DNA of 64,000 nt, taken from contig NZ_VUNL01000010.1 in assembly GCF_009697385.1 (NCBI RefSeq), forward strand, positions 1 to 64,000, read 5' to 3'. The notes under the pieces were generated by a model that saw nothing but the letters and a program-made list of their open reading frames with translations, had not been told where the DNA came from and did not search any database. Source of the stretch: Wylensekiella montiformis. GTDB taxonomy: Bacteria; Bacillota; Negativicutes; Selenomonadales; Selenomonadaceae. Positions 37,347-46,095 of this stretch are shown here, piece by piece (position 1 is the first letter of the stretch; every line of letters starts with the position of its first letter). A program made the translations under genes and the position numbers.

Positions 37347-38645
37347 ATGGATAAGAAAAAGATAGCAAAAGCATCAGGCGGCCTGCATGGAACGATTGAT
37401 ATTCCGGGTGACAAATCGATCTCGCATCGCAGCGTCATGTTTTCCGCATTGGGGGATACGCCGGTTCATATTACGAATTTTTTGCATGCGCAGGACTGTT
37501 TGTCGACAGCGGCCTGTATGAAATCGCTTGGCGCTGAAGTCCGCTTTCTGAATGAGGGGGAACTCATGGTGACCGGCCATGGACTGCATGGACTTCAGGA
37601 GCCTGCCGGGATTATTGATGCCGGAAATTCCGGGACGACTTTGCGGTTGATGATGGGGATTCTGGCGCCGCAGCCCTTTTTGACTACGTTTACGGGGGAT
37701 GCCTCTCTGCATCATCGCCCGATGGGCCGGGTTATCGAACCTCTGACACGGATGGGGGCCTGCATCTATGGGCGCCAGCAGAATCAGAAACTGCCGATCA
37801 CGGTTGTACCGTCAGCGGAAAAACTTCATGGGATTACGTATCAAAGCCCCGTAGCCAGTGCTCAGGTTAAATCCGCTTTGTTGCTGGCTGGGATGTATGC
37901 CGATGGCAATACGACCGTCATTGAGCCGTTCCGGTCGCGTGATCATACTGAGCAGATGCTGGAAGCTTTTGGTGCAGAAGTGGAGCGCGAGGGGAATTCT
38001 GTTACGATTCATCCGGTCCGGACCTTTCGGACACCGGAATCCATTCATGTTCCGGGAGACATCAGTTCTGCGGCTTATTGGCTGGTAGCAGGGTCGATTG
38101 TGCCGGGCAGCAGCCTGCTGCTGAATCATGTCGGGGTCAATCCGACGCGTACCGGTATCCTTGATGTTCTGAAAGCGATGGGCGCAAAGCTTGAAATCCG
38201 GAACCGGCGGATAAGCGGAGGCGAAGAGGCGGCAGATATTCGAGTGGAGTCGAGTTTTCTGCATGGCGTTTCTTTTGGCGCAGAGATTATGCCGCGTCTG
38301 ATTGATGAGATTCCGATCATTGCTGTGGCTGCTTTATTTGCTGATGGCGACACAGTGATTACCGGAGCGGGAGAACTTCGCGTTAAGGAGACAGATCGCC
38401 TGCAGGCCATCGTTGATCAGTTTAATCAGCTGGCACCGGGGGCGGCAGAGGGGGTTGAGGATTGTTTGATCATTCATGGCGGACGCCCGCTGCAGCAGGC
38501 GGAGGTGTTTTCTTATGATGATCATCGCATGGCTATGTCCCTGGCTGTGCTCGGTATGGCCGGGGAGGGCGCTGTCCTGCGCCGGCCAGAGTGTGTGAAT
38601 ATCTCGTATCCGCAATTCTATGAAACGCTGGCCGGATTGTGTTAA
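37347..38645 (+). CDS. aroA: 3-phosphoshikimate 1-carboxyvinyltransferase (EPSP synthase)
   Basis: Joins PEP to shikimate 3-phosphate in the shikimate pathway. Signatures are GDKSISHRSVMF near residue 22, DAGNSGTTLRLM, SAQVKSALLLAG and the catalytic region LIDEIPIIAVAA. The tail DDHRMAMSLAVLGMA is also conserved. The start is ATG 37347 (MDKKKIAKAS), with AGAGGAAG upstream, giving 432 residues; a longer frame back into the flavoprotein gene lacks a binding site. cmk follows, a common arrangement. Confidence 0.94.
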   Translation: MDKKKIAKASGGLHGTIDIPGDKSISHRSVMFSALGDTPVHITNFLHAQDCLSTAACMKSLGAEVRFLNEGELMVTGHGLHGLQEPAGIIDAGNSGTTLRLMMGILAPQPFLTTFTGDASLHHRPMGRVIEPLTRMGACIYGRQQNQKLPITVVPSAEKLHGITYQSPVASAQVKSALLLAGMYADGNTTVIEPFRSRDHTEQMLEAFGAEVEREGNSVTIHPVRTFRTPESIHVPGDISSAAYWLVAGSIVPGSSLLLNHVGVNPTRTGILDVLKAMGAKLEIRNRRISGGEEAADIRVESSFLHGVSFGAEIMPRLIDEIPIIAVAALFADGDTVITGAGELRVKETDRLQAIVDQFNQLAPGAAEGVEDCLIIHGGRPLQQAEVFSYDDHRMAMSLAVLGMAGEGAVLRRPECVNISYPQFYETLAGLC

Positions 38646-38690
38646 GTTTGTTTTATCTGCGGGTGGAATACTTCTTAGGGGGAAAGGATT

Positions 38691-39344
38691 TTGAAACGTT
38701 TAGTGGTTGCGATTGATGGGCCTGCTGGAGCCGGAAAAAGTACGGTGGCGCAGCTGGCTGCCAAAAAGCTCGGATATACTTATATCGATACAGGTGCGAT
38801 GTATCGCGCTGTGGCATGGAAGGTCCTGCAACAGCAGGAAGTTACAGATGAACGAATACTGGAAGTGATCCGGGATATTGATGTCGATCTGCATTATGCA
38901 GAAGGAAGGACAACCGTTACGGTAGATGGAGAAGATGTCAGTGCGGCGATCCGTACGCCCGAAGTCAGTGCCGTGGTTTCACGTGTGGCAGCACTTGGTC
39001 CGGTTCGTACCAAGATGGTGGATCTGCAGCGAAAGATGGCGAAGCGGGGGGCTGTTCTTATGGATGGCCGGGATATCGCCACAAATGTCCTGCCTCATGC
39101 CGATGTGAAAATTTTTCTGACGGCATCGATTGAAGAAAGAGCGCGCCGCCGCTGGAAAGAGATGAAAGAAAAAGGGTATGACATCGCTTTAGAAACATTG
39201 AAAAAAGACATTGCCGCCCGCGATAAAGCGGACAGCGAACGTGAGATTTCTCCTCTGGTGCAGGCGGATGATGCGGTTTTGCTGGATACGACGGGGCTTT
39301 CTATTGATGAGGTGGTTGCACGTATCCTGAATCTGTGTCAGTGA
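38691..39344 (+). CDS. cmk: Cytidylate kinase
   Basis: Phosphorylates CMP and dCMP with ATP. The P-loop AIDGPAGAGKSTVA is at residues 6-19. DTGAMYRAVAWK binds the nucleotide, VSRVAALGPVR and MDGRDIATNVLPHADVK are family blocks, and the ARRRWKE lid follows. The 217-residue length is usual. The start is TTG 38691, with AGGGGG 8 bases upstream. It is followed closely by plsC, the order cmk-plsC-ispH-rpsA being common in clostridia and relatives. Confidence 0.94.
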   Translation: MKRLVVAIDGPAGAGKSTVAQLAAKKLGYTYIDTGAMYRAVAWKVLQQQEVTDERILEVIRDIDVDLHYAEGRTTVTVDGEDVSAAIRTPEVSAVVSRVAALGPVRTKMVDLQRKMAKRGAVLMDGRDIATNVLPHADVKIFLTASIEERARRRWKEMKEKGYDIALETLKKDIAARDKADSEREISPLVQADDAVLLDTTGLSIDEVVARILNLCQ

Positions 39345-39353
39345 GGTGGTATC

Positions 39354-39968
39354 ATGATTTATTCGTTTCTTCGTGTTGCTTTTTCTTGTTTCTTTCGTGT
39401 GCTCTTTCGTGCAGAGATCAAAGGGCAGGAACATCTTCCCCGGGAGGGAGCTGTTATTCTTGCCGCAAATCATATGAGCAACTGGGATCCTCCTCTTGTG
39501 GCGTCCTTCCTGTCCCGTCCCGTTAGTTATATGGCAAAGGCAGAGCTTTTTCGCATCCCGGTCTTTGGCCGCGTCATTACCGCGTGCCATTCGTTTCCGG
39601 TCCATCGCGGTGCGGCGGATCGGGGTGCGATCAAAGCGGCCGTCAAAGTCCTGAAAGAGGGACGATGCCTTGGACTTTTTCCCGAGGGGACACGCAGCCG
39701 GGATGGGCATATACATAAAGCAGAGGCCGGGGTCGGACTTATTGCCGCTATGACAGGCGCTCCGGTGGTTCCGGCTGCCGTGATCGGAACCAATCAGATT
39801 TTTTCCTTCGGACATTTTTTGCCAAAGCTGCGCGTCATTTACGGTGAACCGATCCGTTTTCAGGGAGACCCGAGGAATAAGGAAGATTTGGCGGCGTTTT
39901 CCCAATCGGTTATGGATCATATTGCTGCGATGAAAGAGACAATCATTCATGGGAATGGATGTGTTTGA
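39354..39968 (+). CDS. plsC: 1-acyl-sn-glycerol-3-phosphate acyltransferase
   Basis: A membrane-associated acyltransferase that makes phosphatidic acid from lysophosphatidic acid. The HX4D catalytic motif is NHMSNWDPP near residue 37, and the substrate motif LFPEGTRSRDG is near residue 105. Residues 4-18 are hydrophobic (FLRVAFSCFFRVLF). The 204-residue length fits the short PlsC class. GAGG upstream supports the ATG. The acyl-glycerol-phosphate feeder PlsY is encoded at 44893-45489. Confidence 0.9.
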   Translation: MIYSFLRVAFSCFFRVLFRAEIKGQEHLPREGAVILAANHMSNWDPPLVASFLSRPVSYMAKAELFRIPVFGRVITACHSFPVHRGAADRGAIKAAVKVLKEGRCLGLFPEGTRSRDGHIHKAEAGVGLIAAMTGAPVVPAAVIGTNQIFSFGHFLPKLRVIYGEPIRFQGDPRNKEDLAAFSQSVMDHIAAMKETIIHGNGCV

Positions 39969-40121
39969 ACTCTGTTTTTATGAATGGGAACGAAAAAAAT
40001 CGATAAACCGCGAAAAATTGTTTGCCTGAATGAAGATAATATGTTAGACTGTATATTAGATTTGCGAAAACGGATCATTTTTATCCGGATTGGCGAAATA
40101 TAAAACATGGTGGTTGATATA

Positions 40122-40949
40122 TTGGAAGTCATCTTGGCGGATTATCTGGGGTTTTGTTATGGTGTGAAGCGCGCTATAACGATTGCCAGAGAAAATGCTT
40201 CTGCGGATGGCACTGCCTGTACGTTGGGACCGATTATTCACAACCCGCAGATGGTAGAACGTCTGAAACGGGAAGGGGTAGGGTCGGTTGATCGTTTGGA
40301 CGAGCTGAGACATGGAACCGTGATTATTCGATCACATGGTGTCGGTCCTCAGGTTTATGACGAGGCAGAGCGCCGCGGACTGGGCATTGTTGATGCTACC
40401 TGTCCACATGTAAAAAAAGCACAGATTTCGGCAAAGTTGTTGGTTGAGGAAGGATATCATGTCGTCATTATTGGCGAACGGGAACATCCTGAAGTCAAGA
40501 GTATTTTTGAATGGTCAAACGGTCAGGCAGAAATTATTGAAACGACTGCAGAGGCTGATGCATTGAAGACGTGGGCAAAGCTGGGGATTGTGTGTCAGAC
40601 GACGTTCTCGGGCGGTAAGTTTCGGGAAATCGTTACGCATCTCGTGGAGAAATCCAGAGAGATTAAGGTCCTGCGCACGATTTGCACGGCGACAGATCAG
40701 CGGCAGGCCGCAGCTATGGAACTGGCGGCAAACGTTGATGTGATGCTGGTTATTGGTGGGAAAAACAGCGCCAACACAACGAGGCTTGCACAGCTTTGTG
40801 CAAAACAATGCAAGACTTATCACATCGAGACGGCAGATGAACTGCAGCCCGGGTGGTTTGATAAAATTGAAAAAATTGGTATTACAGCGGGCGCTTCTAC
40901 GCCTGACTGGATTATCAAGGAGGTATATAAAAAGTGTCAGAACAGATGA
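40122..40949 (+). CDS. ispH: 4-hydroxy-3-methylbut-2-enyl diphosphate reductase
   Basis: The last enzyme of the MEP isoprenoid pathway, with a 4Fe-4S centre held by three cysteines: those of LGFCYGVKRA, DATCPHVKKA and RTICTATDQRQ. I start at TTG 40122 (MEVILADYLGFC) because family members begin this way and GGTGG lies 8 bases upstream; the ATG at 40107 adds five residues but has no binding site. The result is 275 residues. Its 3' end overlaps rpsA by 16 bases. In several clostridia the two are one fused protein; here a stop codon and frame change keep them apart. Confidence 0.92.
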   Translation: MEVILADYLGFCYGVKRAITIARENASADGTACTLGPIIHNPQMVERLKREGVGSVDRLDELRHGTVIIRSHGVGPQVYDEAERRGLGIVDATCPHVKKAQISAKLLVEEGYHVVIIGEREHPEVKSIFEWSNGQAEIIETTAEADALKTWAKLGIVCQTTFSGGKFREIVTHLVEKSREIKVLRTICTATDQRQAAAMELAANVDVMLVIGGKNSANTTRLAQLCAKQCKTYHIETADELQPGWFDKIEKIGITAGASTPDWIIKEVYKKCQNR

Positions 40950-41995
40950 ATATGGAAGAGTTGTTAGCACAGGAGTCCATGCCGGATATTCAGGAGCGCA
41001 CCGTTGTTGAAGGTACGGTTATCCAGGTTAACCGTGATGAGGCTTATGTGGATATCGGATACAAGCAGGAGATTGCCATCCCCAAGCGCGAGCTGGCTTA
41101 TCCGGCTCCGGAGTCGGCAGAAGATGTTGTAAAGGTCGGGGATAAAATCGATGTTTATGTTGTTTCCCTCGGCGGCGACAATGGCGGCATCCTCTCCAAA
41201 GTAAAGGCTGACCGCATGGTTGCCTGGAAGGAAATGGAAGCTGTTCAGGAGCGCGGCGAAACGGTACAGGCGCAGGTCAATCAGGTAGTAAAGGGCGGCC
41301 TGGTCGCTTCGGTTAACGGTCTGCGTGGTTTTATTCCTGCTTCTCAGATGGAACTTCATTTTGTGAAGGACTTGTCCGTATATGTCGGCCAGACTGTGGA
41401 ATGCGAGATCATCGAAATTGATGTGCATAAGCAGCGTCTGGTTCTTTCCCGCCGCAAGCTGCTGGAAGCTGAGCGTGCAGAAAAAGAAGAAGAAGTTTTC
41501 TCTACGCTTGAGGCTGGAACGACGGTTCGCGGTACGGTCAAACGCATTGTGGACTATGGTGCGTTCATCGATATCGGCGGCGTAGATGGACTGGCACATA
41601 TCTCTGATTTGGCCTGGCATCGCGTAAAGCATCCGTCGGATGTTCTGGAAGTAGGTCAGGAACTCGATGTGTATGTGAAGAACGTGGATAAGGATGCAAA
41701 ACGCATTTCCCTCTCCGTGAAAGATACGATGCGCGATCCGTGGCTGGATAATGCAGAGAAATATAATGAAGGCGACATCATTGAAGGCAAGGTCATCAAG
41801 CTGACAGACTTTGGCGCATTCATGGAAATCGAGCCGGGCTTTGATGGCCTGATCCCGATGGGCGAACTCGCTGAGAAACGCATTGAGCGTGCAGATGAAG
41901 CGGTTCATGTCGGTGATATCGTCAAGGTGAAGATCCTGCGCATCGATATGAAGCGTAAGCGCATTTCGCTTTCTATCACGAAAGCGAAGGATTGA
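40934..41995 (+). CDS. rpsA: Ribosomal protein S1-like protein with four S1 domains
   Basis: An RNA-binding protein of 353 residues with four S1 folds, starting near residues 22, 108, 195 and 281 (for example VRGTVKRIVDYGAFIDIGG and IEGKVIKLTDFGAFMEIEPG). E. coli S1 has six, so this is the shorter Firmicute form, whose role in translation initiation is less firmly established. The start is GTG 40934, with AGGAGG 10 bases upstream, inside the end of ispH but in another frame. Strong codon bias suggests high expression. A terminator follows. Confidence 0.92.
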   Translation: MSEQMNMEELLAQESMPDIQERTVVEGTVIQVNRDEAYVDIGYKQEIAIPKRELAYPAPESAEDVVKVGDKIDVYVVSLGGDNGGILSKVKADRMVAWKEMEAVQERGETVQAQVNQVVKGGLVASVNGLRGFIPASQMELHFVKDLSVYVGQTVECEIIEIDVHKQRLVLSRRKLLEAERAEKEEEVFSTLEAGTTVRGTVKRIVDYGAFIDIGGVDGLAHISDLAWHRVKHPSDVLEVGQELDVYVKNVDKDAKRISLSVKDTMRDPWLDNAEKYNEGDIIEGKVIKLTDFGAFMEIEPGFDGLIPMGELAEKRIERADEAVHVGDIVKVKILRIDMKRKRISLSITKAKD

Positions 41996-42030
41996 TGGAT
42001 TTTCAATCATCAATTAGATAGAAGAAACTC

Positions 42031-42066
42031 AGAGGAGTGATGATTATGCATCACTCCTTTGTTTTT
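42031..42066 (+). terminator. Terminator after rpsA
   Basis: AGGAGTGATG (42033-42042) and CATCACTCCT (42049-42058) pair perfectly, extended by two pairs, with an ATTATG loop and a TTGTTTTT tail. Confidence 0.85.
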
Positions 42067-42113
42067 GAATGAACGGGTTGACAGATAGAGGGCATAAAAG
42101 AGAGTATAAGAAG

Positions 42114-43508
42114 ATGAGCAAGCAATATGCGGGAACTATCCTGCGTGTATATCCAGGCAGCCTGGCTGAAGAGCTGGGGCTGGTGCCGGGAGATAAAATT
42201 TGGTCAGTCAATGGACAGAATCTGCGGGATATTATCGATCTCAGCTTTGCCATGGCCGATGAGGAAATCGATTTGGAGATCGAGCATGGTGACGGGAGTC
42301 GGGAAGTGATTTCCTTTGATAAGGATTTTGATGAGGAACTTGGCGTAGAGTTTTCTTCTGCCGTTTTTGATGGGATTCGCCGCTGCGCCAATCATTGTTA
42401 TTTTTGTTTTGTGGATATGATTGCCCCCAATATGCGCAGCAGTCTCTCCATCAAGGATGATGATTACCGATTGTCGTTCCTTTATGGCAATTTTGTAACC
42501 ATGACGAATATGGGCCCCCATGATTTCAAGCGCATCGAACAATTTCATCTCTCTCCCCTTTATGTATCTGTGCAGTGTATGAATCCTGAACTTCGCGCAC
42601 AAATGCTCCGCTGCCGTCAGGCCGCGGCGATCGCAGAGCAGCTTGATCGTCTGGAACAAGCTGGCGCGGATTATCATACGCAAGTGGTGCTTTGCAGCGG
42701 CTTAAATGATGGGGAAGAGCTGGAGCGCACCATCCGTGAAGTAGCGGCCCGCCGTCCGCATGCCTTATCCATGGCGGTGGTCCCTGTCGGCATTACAAAA
42801 TATCGGAATGATCCGTTTCCCCTTGCGCAGTTCGATGCGGCCGGAGCGGCCAGGGTGATCGATGCCGTAGAACCCTGGCAGGAAAAAATGCGCCGGGAGG
42901 ATGGCCGGACTTTTTTCTATCTTGGCGATGAATTTTATTTTTTGGCGGGGCGCGATGTTCCGCCGGCGGATTATTATGATGGGTTCCCGCAGCTGGACAA
43001 TGGCATTGGCCTGACGCGGAACTTTATCGAGGAATGGGGAAAAACGGTTCCTTCTGAGTTGCCTTATGATGAGCCGATATGTCTCGATGTGGTAACGGGG
43101 ACGGCAGTAGCGCCTGTGCTTCGGAAGCTGGCGGAATCGGTTGATAAACGCAATCTGACGATACGGATCATACCGGTAGCCAATGATTATTTTGGACATA
43201 CAGTCAATGTGTCCGGGCTGCTGACGGCACGCGATATCATAGCCCGTCTGCAGGCCATGCCGGGCCGCCGGGATGGTATTTTGCTGCCGGAATCTGCACT
43301 GCGCTCCGGTGAAGATGTTTTTTTGGACGATGTTTCGTTGTCGGAGATGAAGGCGGCTTTTCCTGAGGCGCGGATTGAAGTGGTTCGGTCAGGCGGAGAT
43401 TATCGCCGGGCATTGACGGATTGGCTTCATTATCACAAAGACCGCGGTGCGGAATGTTCCTATACCTGGCAGAGCAATGCCGGTTACACGAAACCGTCTG
43501 ATGAATGA
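42114..43508 (+). CDS. PDZ-radical SAM-DUF512 family protein
   Basis: A conserved anaerobe protein of unknown function. An N-terminal PDZ-like fold (about 1-70, VYPGSLAEELGLVPGDKIWSVNG) precedes an iron-sulfur motif CANHCYFC (CX3CX2C, radical-SAM spacing, near residue 90). The C-terminal half is DUF512, with VVTGTAVAPVLRKLA near residue 325. The 464-residue length is typical. ATG 42114 is the likely start (MSKQYAGTILRVYPG), though its binding site is weak. Its place just before der matches the usual clostridial order. A TTGACA at 42078 lacks a clear -10. Confidence 0.85.
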   Translation: MSKQYAGTILRVYPGSLAEELGLVPGDKIWSVNGQNLRDIIDLSFAMADEEIDLEIEHGDGSREVISFDKDFDEELGVEFSSAVFDGIRRCANHCYFCFVDMIAPNMRSSLSIKDDDYRLSFLYGNFVTMTNMGPHDFKRIEQFHLSPLYVSVQCMNPELRAQMLRCRQAAAIAEQLDRLEQAGADYHTQVVLCSGLNDGEELERTIREVAARRPHALSMAVVPVGITKYRNDPFPLAQFDAAGAARVIDAVEPWQEKMRREDGRTFFYLGDEFYFLAGRDVPPADYYDGFPQLDNGIGLTRNFIEEWGKTVPSELPYDEPICLDVVTGTAVAPVLRKLAESVDKRNLTIRIIPVANDYFGHTVNVSGLLTARDIIARLQAMPGRRDGILLPESALRSGEDVFLDDVSLSEMKAAFPEARIEVVRSGGDYRRALTDWLHYHKDRGAECSYTWQSNAGYTKPSDE

Positions 43509-43564
43509 CGGCGTTGTTCCATCAAAGCGTATGATACGACGATATAGGGAAAGAAGGTTATTTT

Positions 43565-44893
43565 ATGAGCAAACCCATAGTGGCCATTGTCGGCCGTCCG
43601 AATGTTGGCAAATCGACGTTGTTCAATCAGATCGGCAAGAAACGGATTTCCATCGTGGATGATATGCCGGGGGTTACGCGTGACCGGATTTATCTCGATG
43701 CCGAATGGCTGAATCACGAATTCACGATGATCGATACGGGGGGAATCGAACTCGATGAAAGCGATCATATTCTGCGTTCCATGCGACAGCAGGCTCAGAT
43801 TGCCATTGAAGAAGCGGATGTGATTCTTTTTCTGGTCGACGGGCGTACCGGGCTGACCACTGCGGACGAAGAAGTGGCACGGATGCTTCGCAGCGCGAAA
43901 AAACCGGTTGTCCTTGGAGTCAATAAAATCGACAGTCCGCAGCTGGCTGTGAATGCCTATGAATTCTATCAGCTTGGACTCGGCGATCCTATTGCGCTGT
44001 CTGCTTCCAACGCTATGAATCTAGGCGATCTGCTGGATGCTGTTGTGGCGGCTTTTCCGCAAACGAAGGCGGAAGAAAAAGAGGAAGATGAGATTTGCAT
44101 TGCGGTGATCGGCCGCCCGAATGTCGGCAAATCTTCACTGGTCAATCAACTGTTGGGGGAAGAGCGCGTGATTGTCAGCGATATAGCCGGTACGACGCGC
44201 GATGCTATTGATACGCATTTTGTCAAGGATGGAAACAAATTCATGCTCATCGATACGGCTGGTATGCGCCGGCGCGGCAAGATCGATGAACCGGTGGAAC
44301 GCTATAGCGTCATGCGTTCCCTGCGCGCCATTGACCGGGCCGATGTGGTTCTCATGCTGATTGATGCCTCGGAAGGGATTACAGAGCAGGATAAAAAAAT
44401 CGCTGGATATGCGCATGAGTCTGGACGAGGCGTAATCCTTGTGGTCAATAAGTGGGATATTTATCCGGATAAAGATGATAAGTCCACGCTGCGGTTTACA
44501 GAGGAACTCCGCGAGGAGATCGGCTTCCTGCAATATGCACCGGTTCTTTACACCTCGGCGCTGACCGGCCAGCGCATCAATCGTGTGACCGAACTTGTGA
44601 GATATGTGGCAGAGCAGCAGTCTATGCGTATCAAAACCAGTGTACTCAATGATCTGATACGTGATGCCGTATCGGTCAATCCGCCTCCCATGCATCGCGG
44701 TCGGCAGCTGAAAATTCTGTTTATGACACAGGTGGACATCAAGCCGCCGAAGTTTATTCTCTTTGTGAATGACCCGGAACTCATGCATTTTTCGTATCTG
44801 CGTTTCATCGAAAACCGTCTGCGTGAAATGTATGGCTTTGAGGGAACGCCGATTCGTTTGATTGTACGTGCGCGCACGGAGGAGGATGAGTAA
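43565..44893 (+). CDS. der: Ribosome-associated GTPase Der (EngA)
   Basis: A double-GTPase that assists 50S ribosomal subunit assembly. Two G domains are visible: the first with GRPNVGKSTLF at residues 9-19 and DTGGIELDE, the second with GRPNVGKSSLV near 181 and DTAGMRRRGK. Switch, NKxD (VNKIDS, VNKWDI) and SA motifs are present. The C-terminal KH-like domain (about 355-440) completes it. The 442-residue length is normal. Its stop overlaps the plsY start (TAATG). Confidence 0.96.
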   Translation: MSKPIVAIVGRPNVGKSTLFNQIGKKRISIVDDMPGVTRDRIYLDAEWLNHEFTMIDTGGIELDESDHILRSMRQQAQIAIEEADVILFLVDGRTGLTTADEEVARMLRSAKKPVVLGVNKIDSPQLAVNAYEFYQLGLGDPIALSASNAMNLGDLLDAVVAAFPQTKAEEKEEDEICIAVIGRPNVGKSSLVNQLLGEERVIVSDIAGTTRDAIDTHFVKDGNKFMLIDTAGMRRRGKIDEPVERYSVMRSLRAIDRADVVLMLIDASEGITEQDKKIAGYAHESGRGVILVVNKWDIYPDKDDKSTLRFTEELREEIGFLQYAPVLYTSALTGQRINRVTELVRYVAEQQSMRIKTSVLNDLIRDAVSVNPPPMHRGRQLKILFMTQVDIKPPKFILFVNDPELMHFSYLRFIENRLREMYGFEGTPIRLIVRARTEEDE

Positions 44894-45489
44894 TGGAGCT
44901 GGCATTTTTCAGCTGTCTTACGGCATATTTTCTCGGTTCCATTCCCAATGGGCTTTGGCTTGGCAAATTGATCTGGCATGTTGACCTTCGGGAGCATGGA
45001 AGCCATAATATCGGAGCAACCAATGCCTGGCGGACACTTGGAAAGGGGCCGGGACTGCTGATTTTTCTGCTGGATTTTTTCAAGGGCGCGCTGAGCGTCT
45101 GGGTCGCCTGTGCCATGGCAGGAACGCCGCTAGTTATGGTTCTGGCCGGTGTTTTTGCTATACTTGGTCATTCCTGCTCGATCTTTTTGAAATTTAAAGG
45201 TGGGAAAGGCGTGGCAACCGGCCTGGGGGTGATCGTCATGCTGATGCCGCTGACCGCACTGTTTGTCTTTTTGGTGTGGCTGGTGCTGGTAAAATGGTCG
45301 GGCTATGTGTCTCTGGCATCGATTGCCGCCGCGGCATTGGTTCCGATTCTGGCGGGCGTTGGCGGATATCCGTTTGAATACATTGCATTTGGCGCAGTGG
45401 CTGCATGTTTTGTCATCGTCCGTCATCATGCGAACATCCATCGTCTGCTGAATGGAACCGAGAGTAAGATCAAGGCGGGACATCATTGA
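44893..45489 (+). CDS. plsY: Glycerol-3-phosphate acyltransferase PlsY
   Basis: A polytopic membrane enzyme that transfers acyl groups from acyl-phosphate to glycerol 3-phosphate, the first step of phospholipid synthesis. Conserved motifs are GSIPNGLW near the N-terminus, GSHNIGATNAWRTLG, GHSCSIFLKFKGGKGVATGLG and RHHANIHRLLNGTE. About five membrane helices over 198 residues. It is coupled to der. gpsA, which often follows, is not here. A small dyad (CATAAAT/ATTTATG, 45490-45518) lies just after the stop. Confidence 0.94.
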   Translation: MELAFFSCLTAYFLGSIPNGLWLGKLIWHVDLREHGSHNIGATNAWRTLGKGPGLLIFLLDFFKGALSVWVACAMAGTPLVMVLAGVFAILGHSCSIFLKFKGGKGVATGLGVIVMLMPLTALFVFLVWLVLVKWSGYVSLASIAAAALVPILAGVGGYPFEYIAFGAVAACFVIVRHHANIHRLLNGTESKIKAGHH

Positions 45490-45526
45490 CATAAATTGTT
45501 ACAGACAATCGATTTATGACTCCCTA

Positions 45527-45555
45527 TTTTACAGATGTGATGGACATTTGTAAAA
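45527..45555. promoter_or_regulatory. Dyad operator candidate before the hom operon
   Basis: TTTTACAGATGT, a 5-base spacer, then ACATTTGTAAAA: 12-base arms with one mismatch. It ends 5 bases before the -35 box. A TTTACAGATGT copy is found in the hisC control region. No T-run follows, so a terminator is less likely. Confidence 0.45.
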
Positions 45556-45560
45556 AAATA

Positions 45561-45590
45561 TTGGCGCAAGTCCACATGTTATGGTATACT
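45561..45590 (+). promoter_or_regulatory. Promoter of the ACT-hom-thrB operon
   Basis: TTGGCG at 45561-45566, 18 bases, TATACT at 45585-45590, with TG-n before the -10. The leader is about 35 bases. Confidence 0.65.
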
Positions 45591-45631
45591 ATCTTTTGTC
45601 AGTAGAATTTTATCCATTGGAGGCGTAATAT

Positions 45632-46078
45632 ATGAATGATCAGAAGAGCGGTTTTTTCCTTGTCCGTGAAGAAATCCTTCCGGAAGCGATAAAAAAAACC
45701 ATCAAGGTCAAGGAAATGCTGAAGCGGGGCGACGCACGTACCATCAATGAAGCAGTGGAAAAGATGGAATTGTCCAGGAGTGCTTATTATAAGTATAAGG
45801 ATTATGTTTTTCCGTTTTACGAGGCCAGCCAGAACAAAATTGTGACGCTGACCTTTCTGCTCGAGCATAAGAAAGGCGTTCTTTCCAGTGTGCTCAATAC
45901 CATTTCCGCAGATTCGGGAAGCGTCATGACGATCAATCAGGGAATCCCGCTGCAGGGCGTGGCCAATGCTACGGTATCCATTGAAACGGCAAACCTGAGT
46001 GTTGATCTTGAGGCCCTGTTGGACAAGCTGCGCATGGTTGATGGCGTCAAGCGGCTTGAAGTTTTGGGGCAATCGTAA
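45632..46078 (+). CDS. ACT domain protein, UPF0735/PheB family
   Basis: A 148-residue protein with a short N-terminal helical segment that resembles a DNA-binding helix pair (TINEAVEKMELSRSAYYKYKD, about 32-52) and a C-terminal ACT fold (about 70-145: TLTFLLEHKKGVLSSVLNTIS). ACT folds bind amino acids. Family members sit beside hom or pheA in Firmicutes and are thought to be amino-acid-responsive regulators, but no biochemical role is established to my knowledge. It is first in the operon, with GGAGG before the ATG. Confidence 0.85.
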   Translation: MNDQKSGFFLVREEILPEAIKKTIKVKEMLKRGDARTINEAVEKMELSRSAYYKYKDYVFPFYEASQNKIVTLTFLLEHKKGVLSSVLNTISADSGSVMTINQGIPLQGVANATVSIETANLSVDLEALLDKLRMVDGVKRLEVLGQS

Positions 46079-46095
46079 GAAGGGAGGTGCGCCGC

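Noticed and set aside
42078-42110. Promoter before the DUF512 gene (TTGACA at 42078)
   Set aside because: The only -10-like word, TATAAG, is 21 bases away, too far for a confident call.
45490-45518. Terminator after plsY
   Set aside because: The CATAAAT/ATTTATG dyad is AT-rich, short and lacks a T run, so I did not list it as a terminator.
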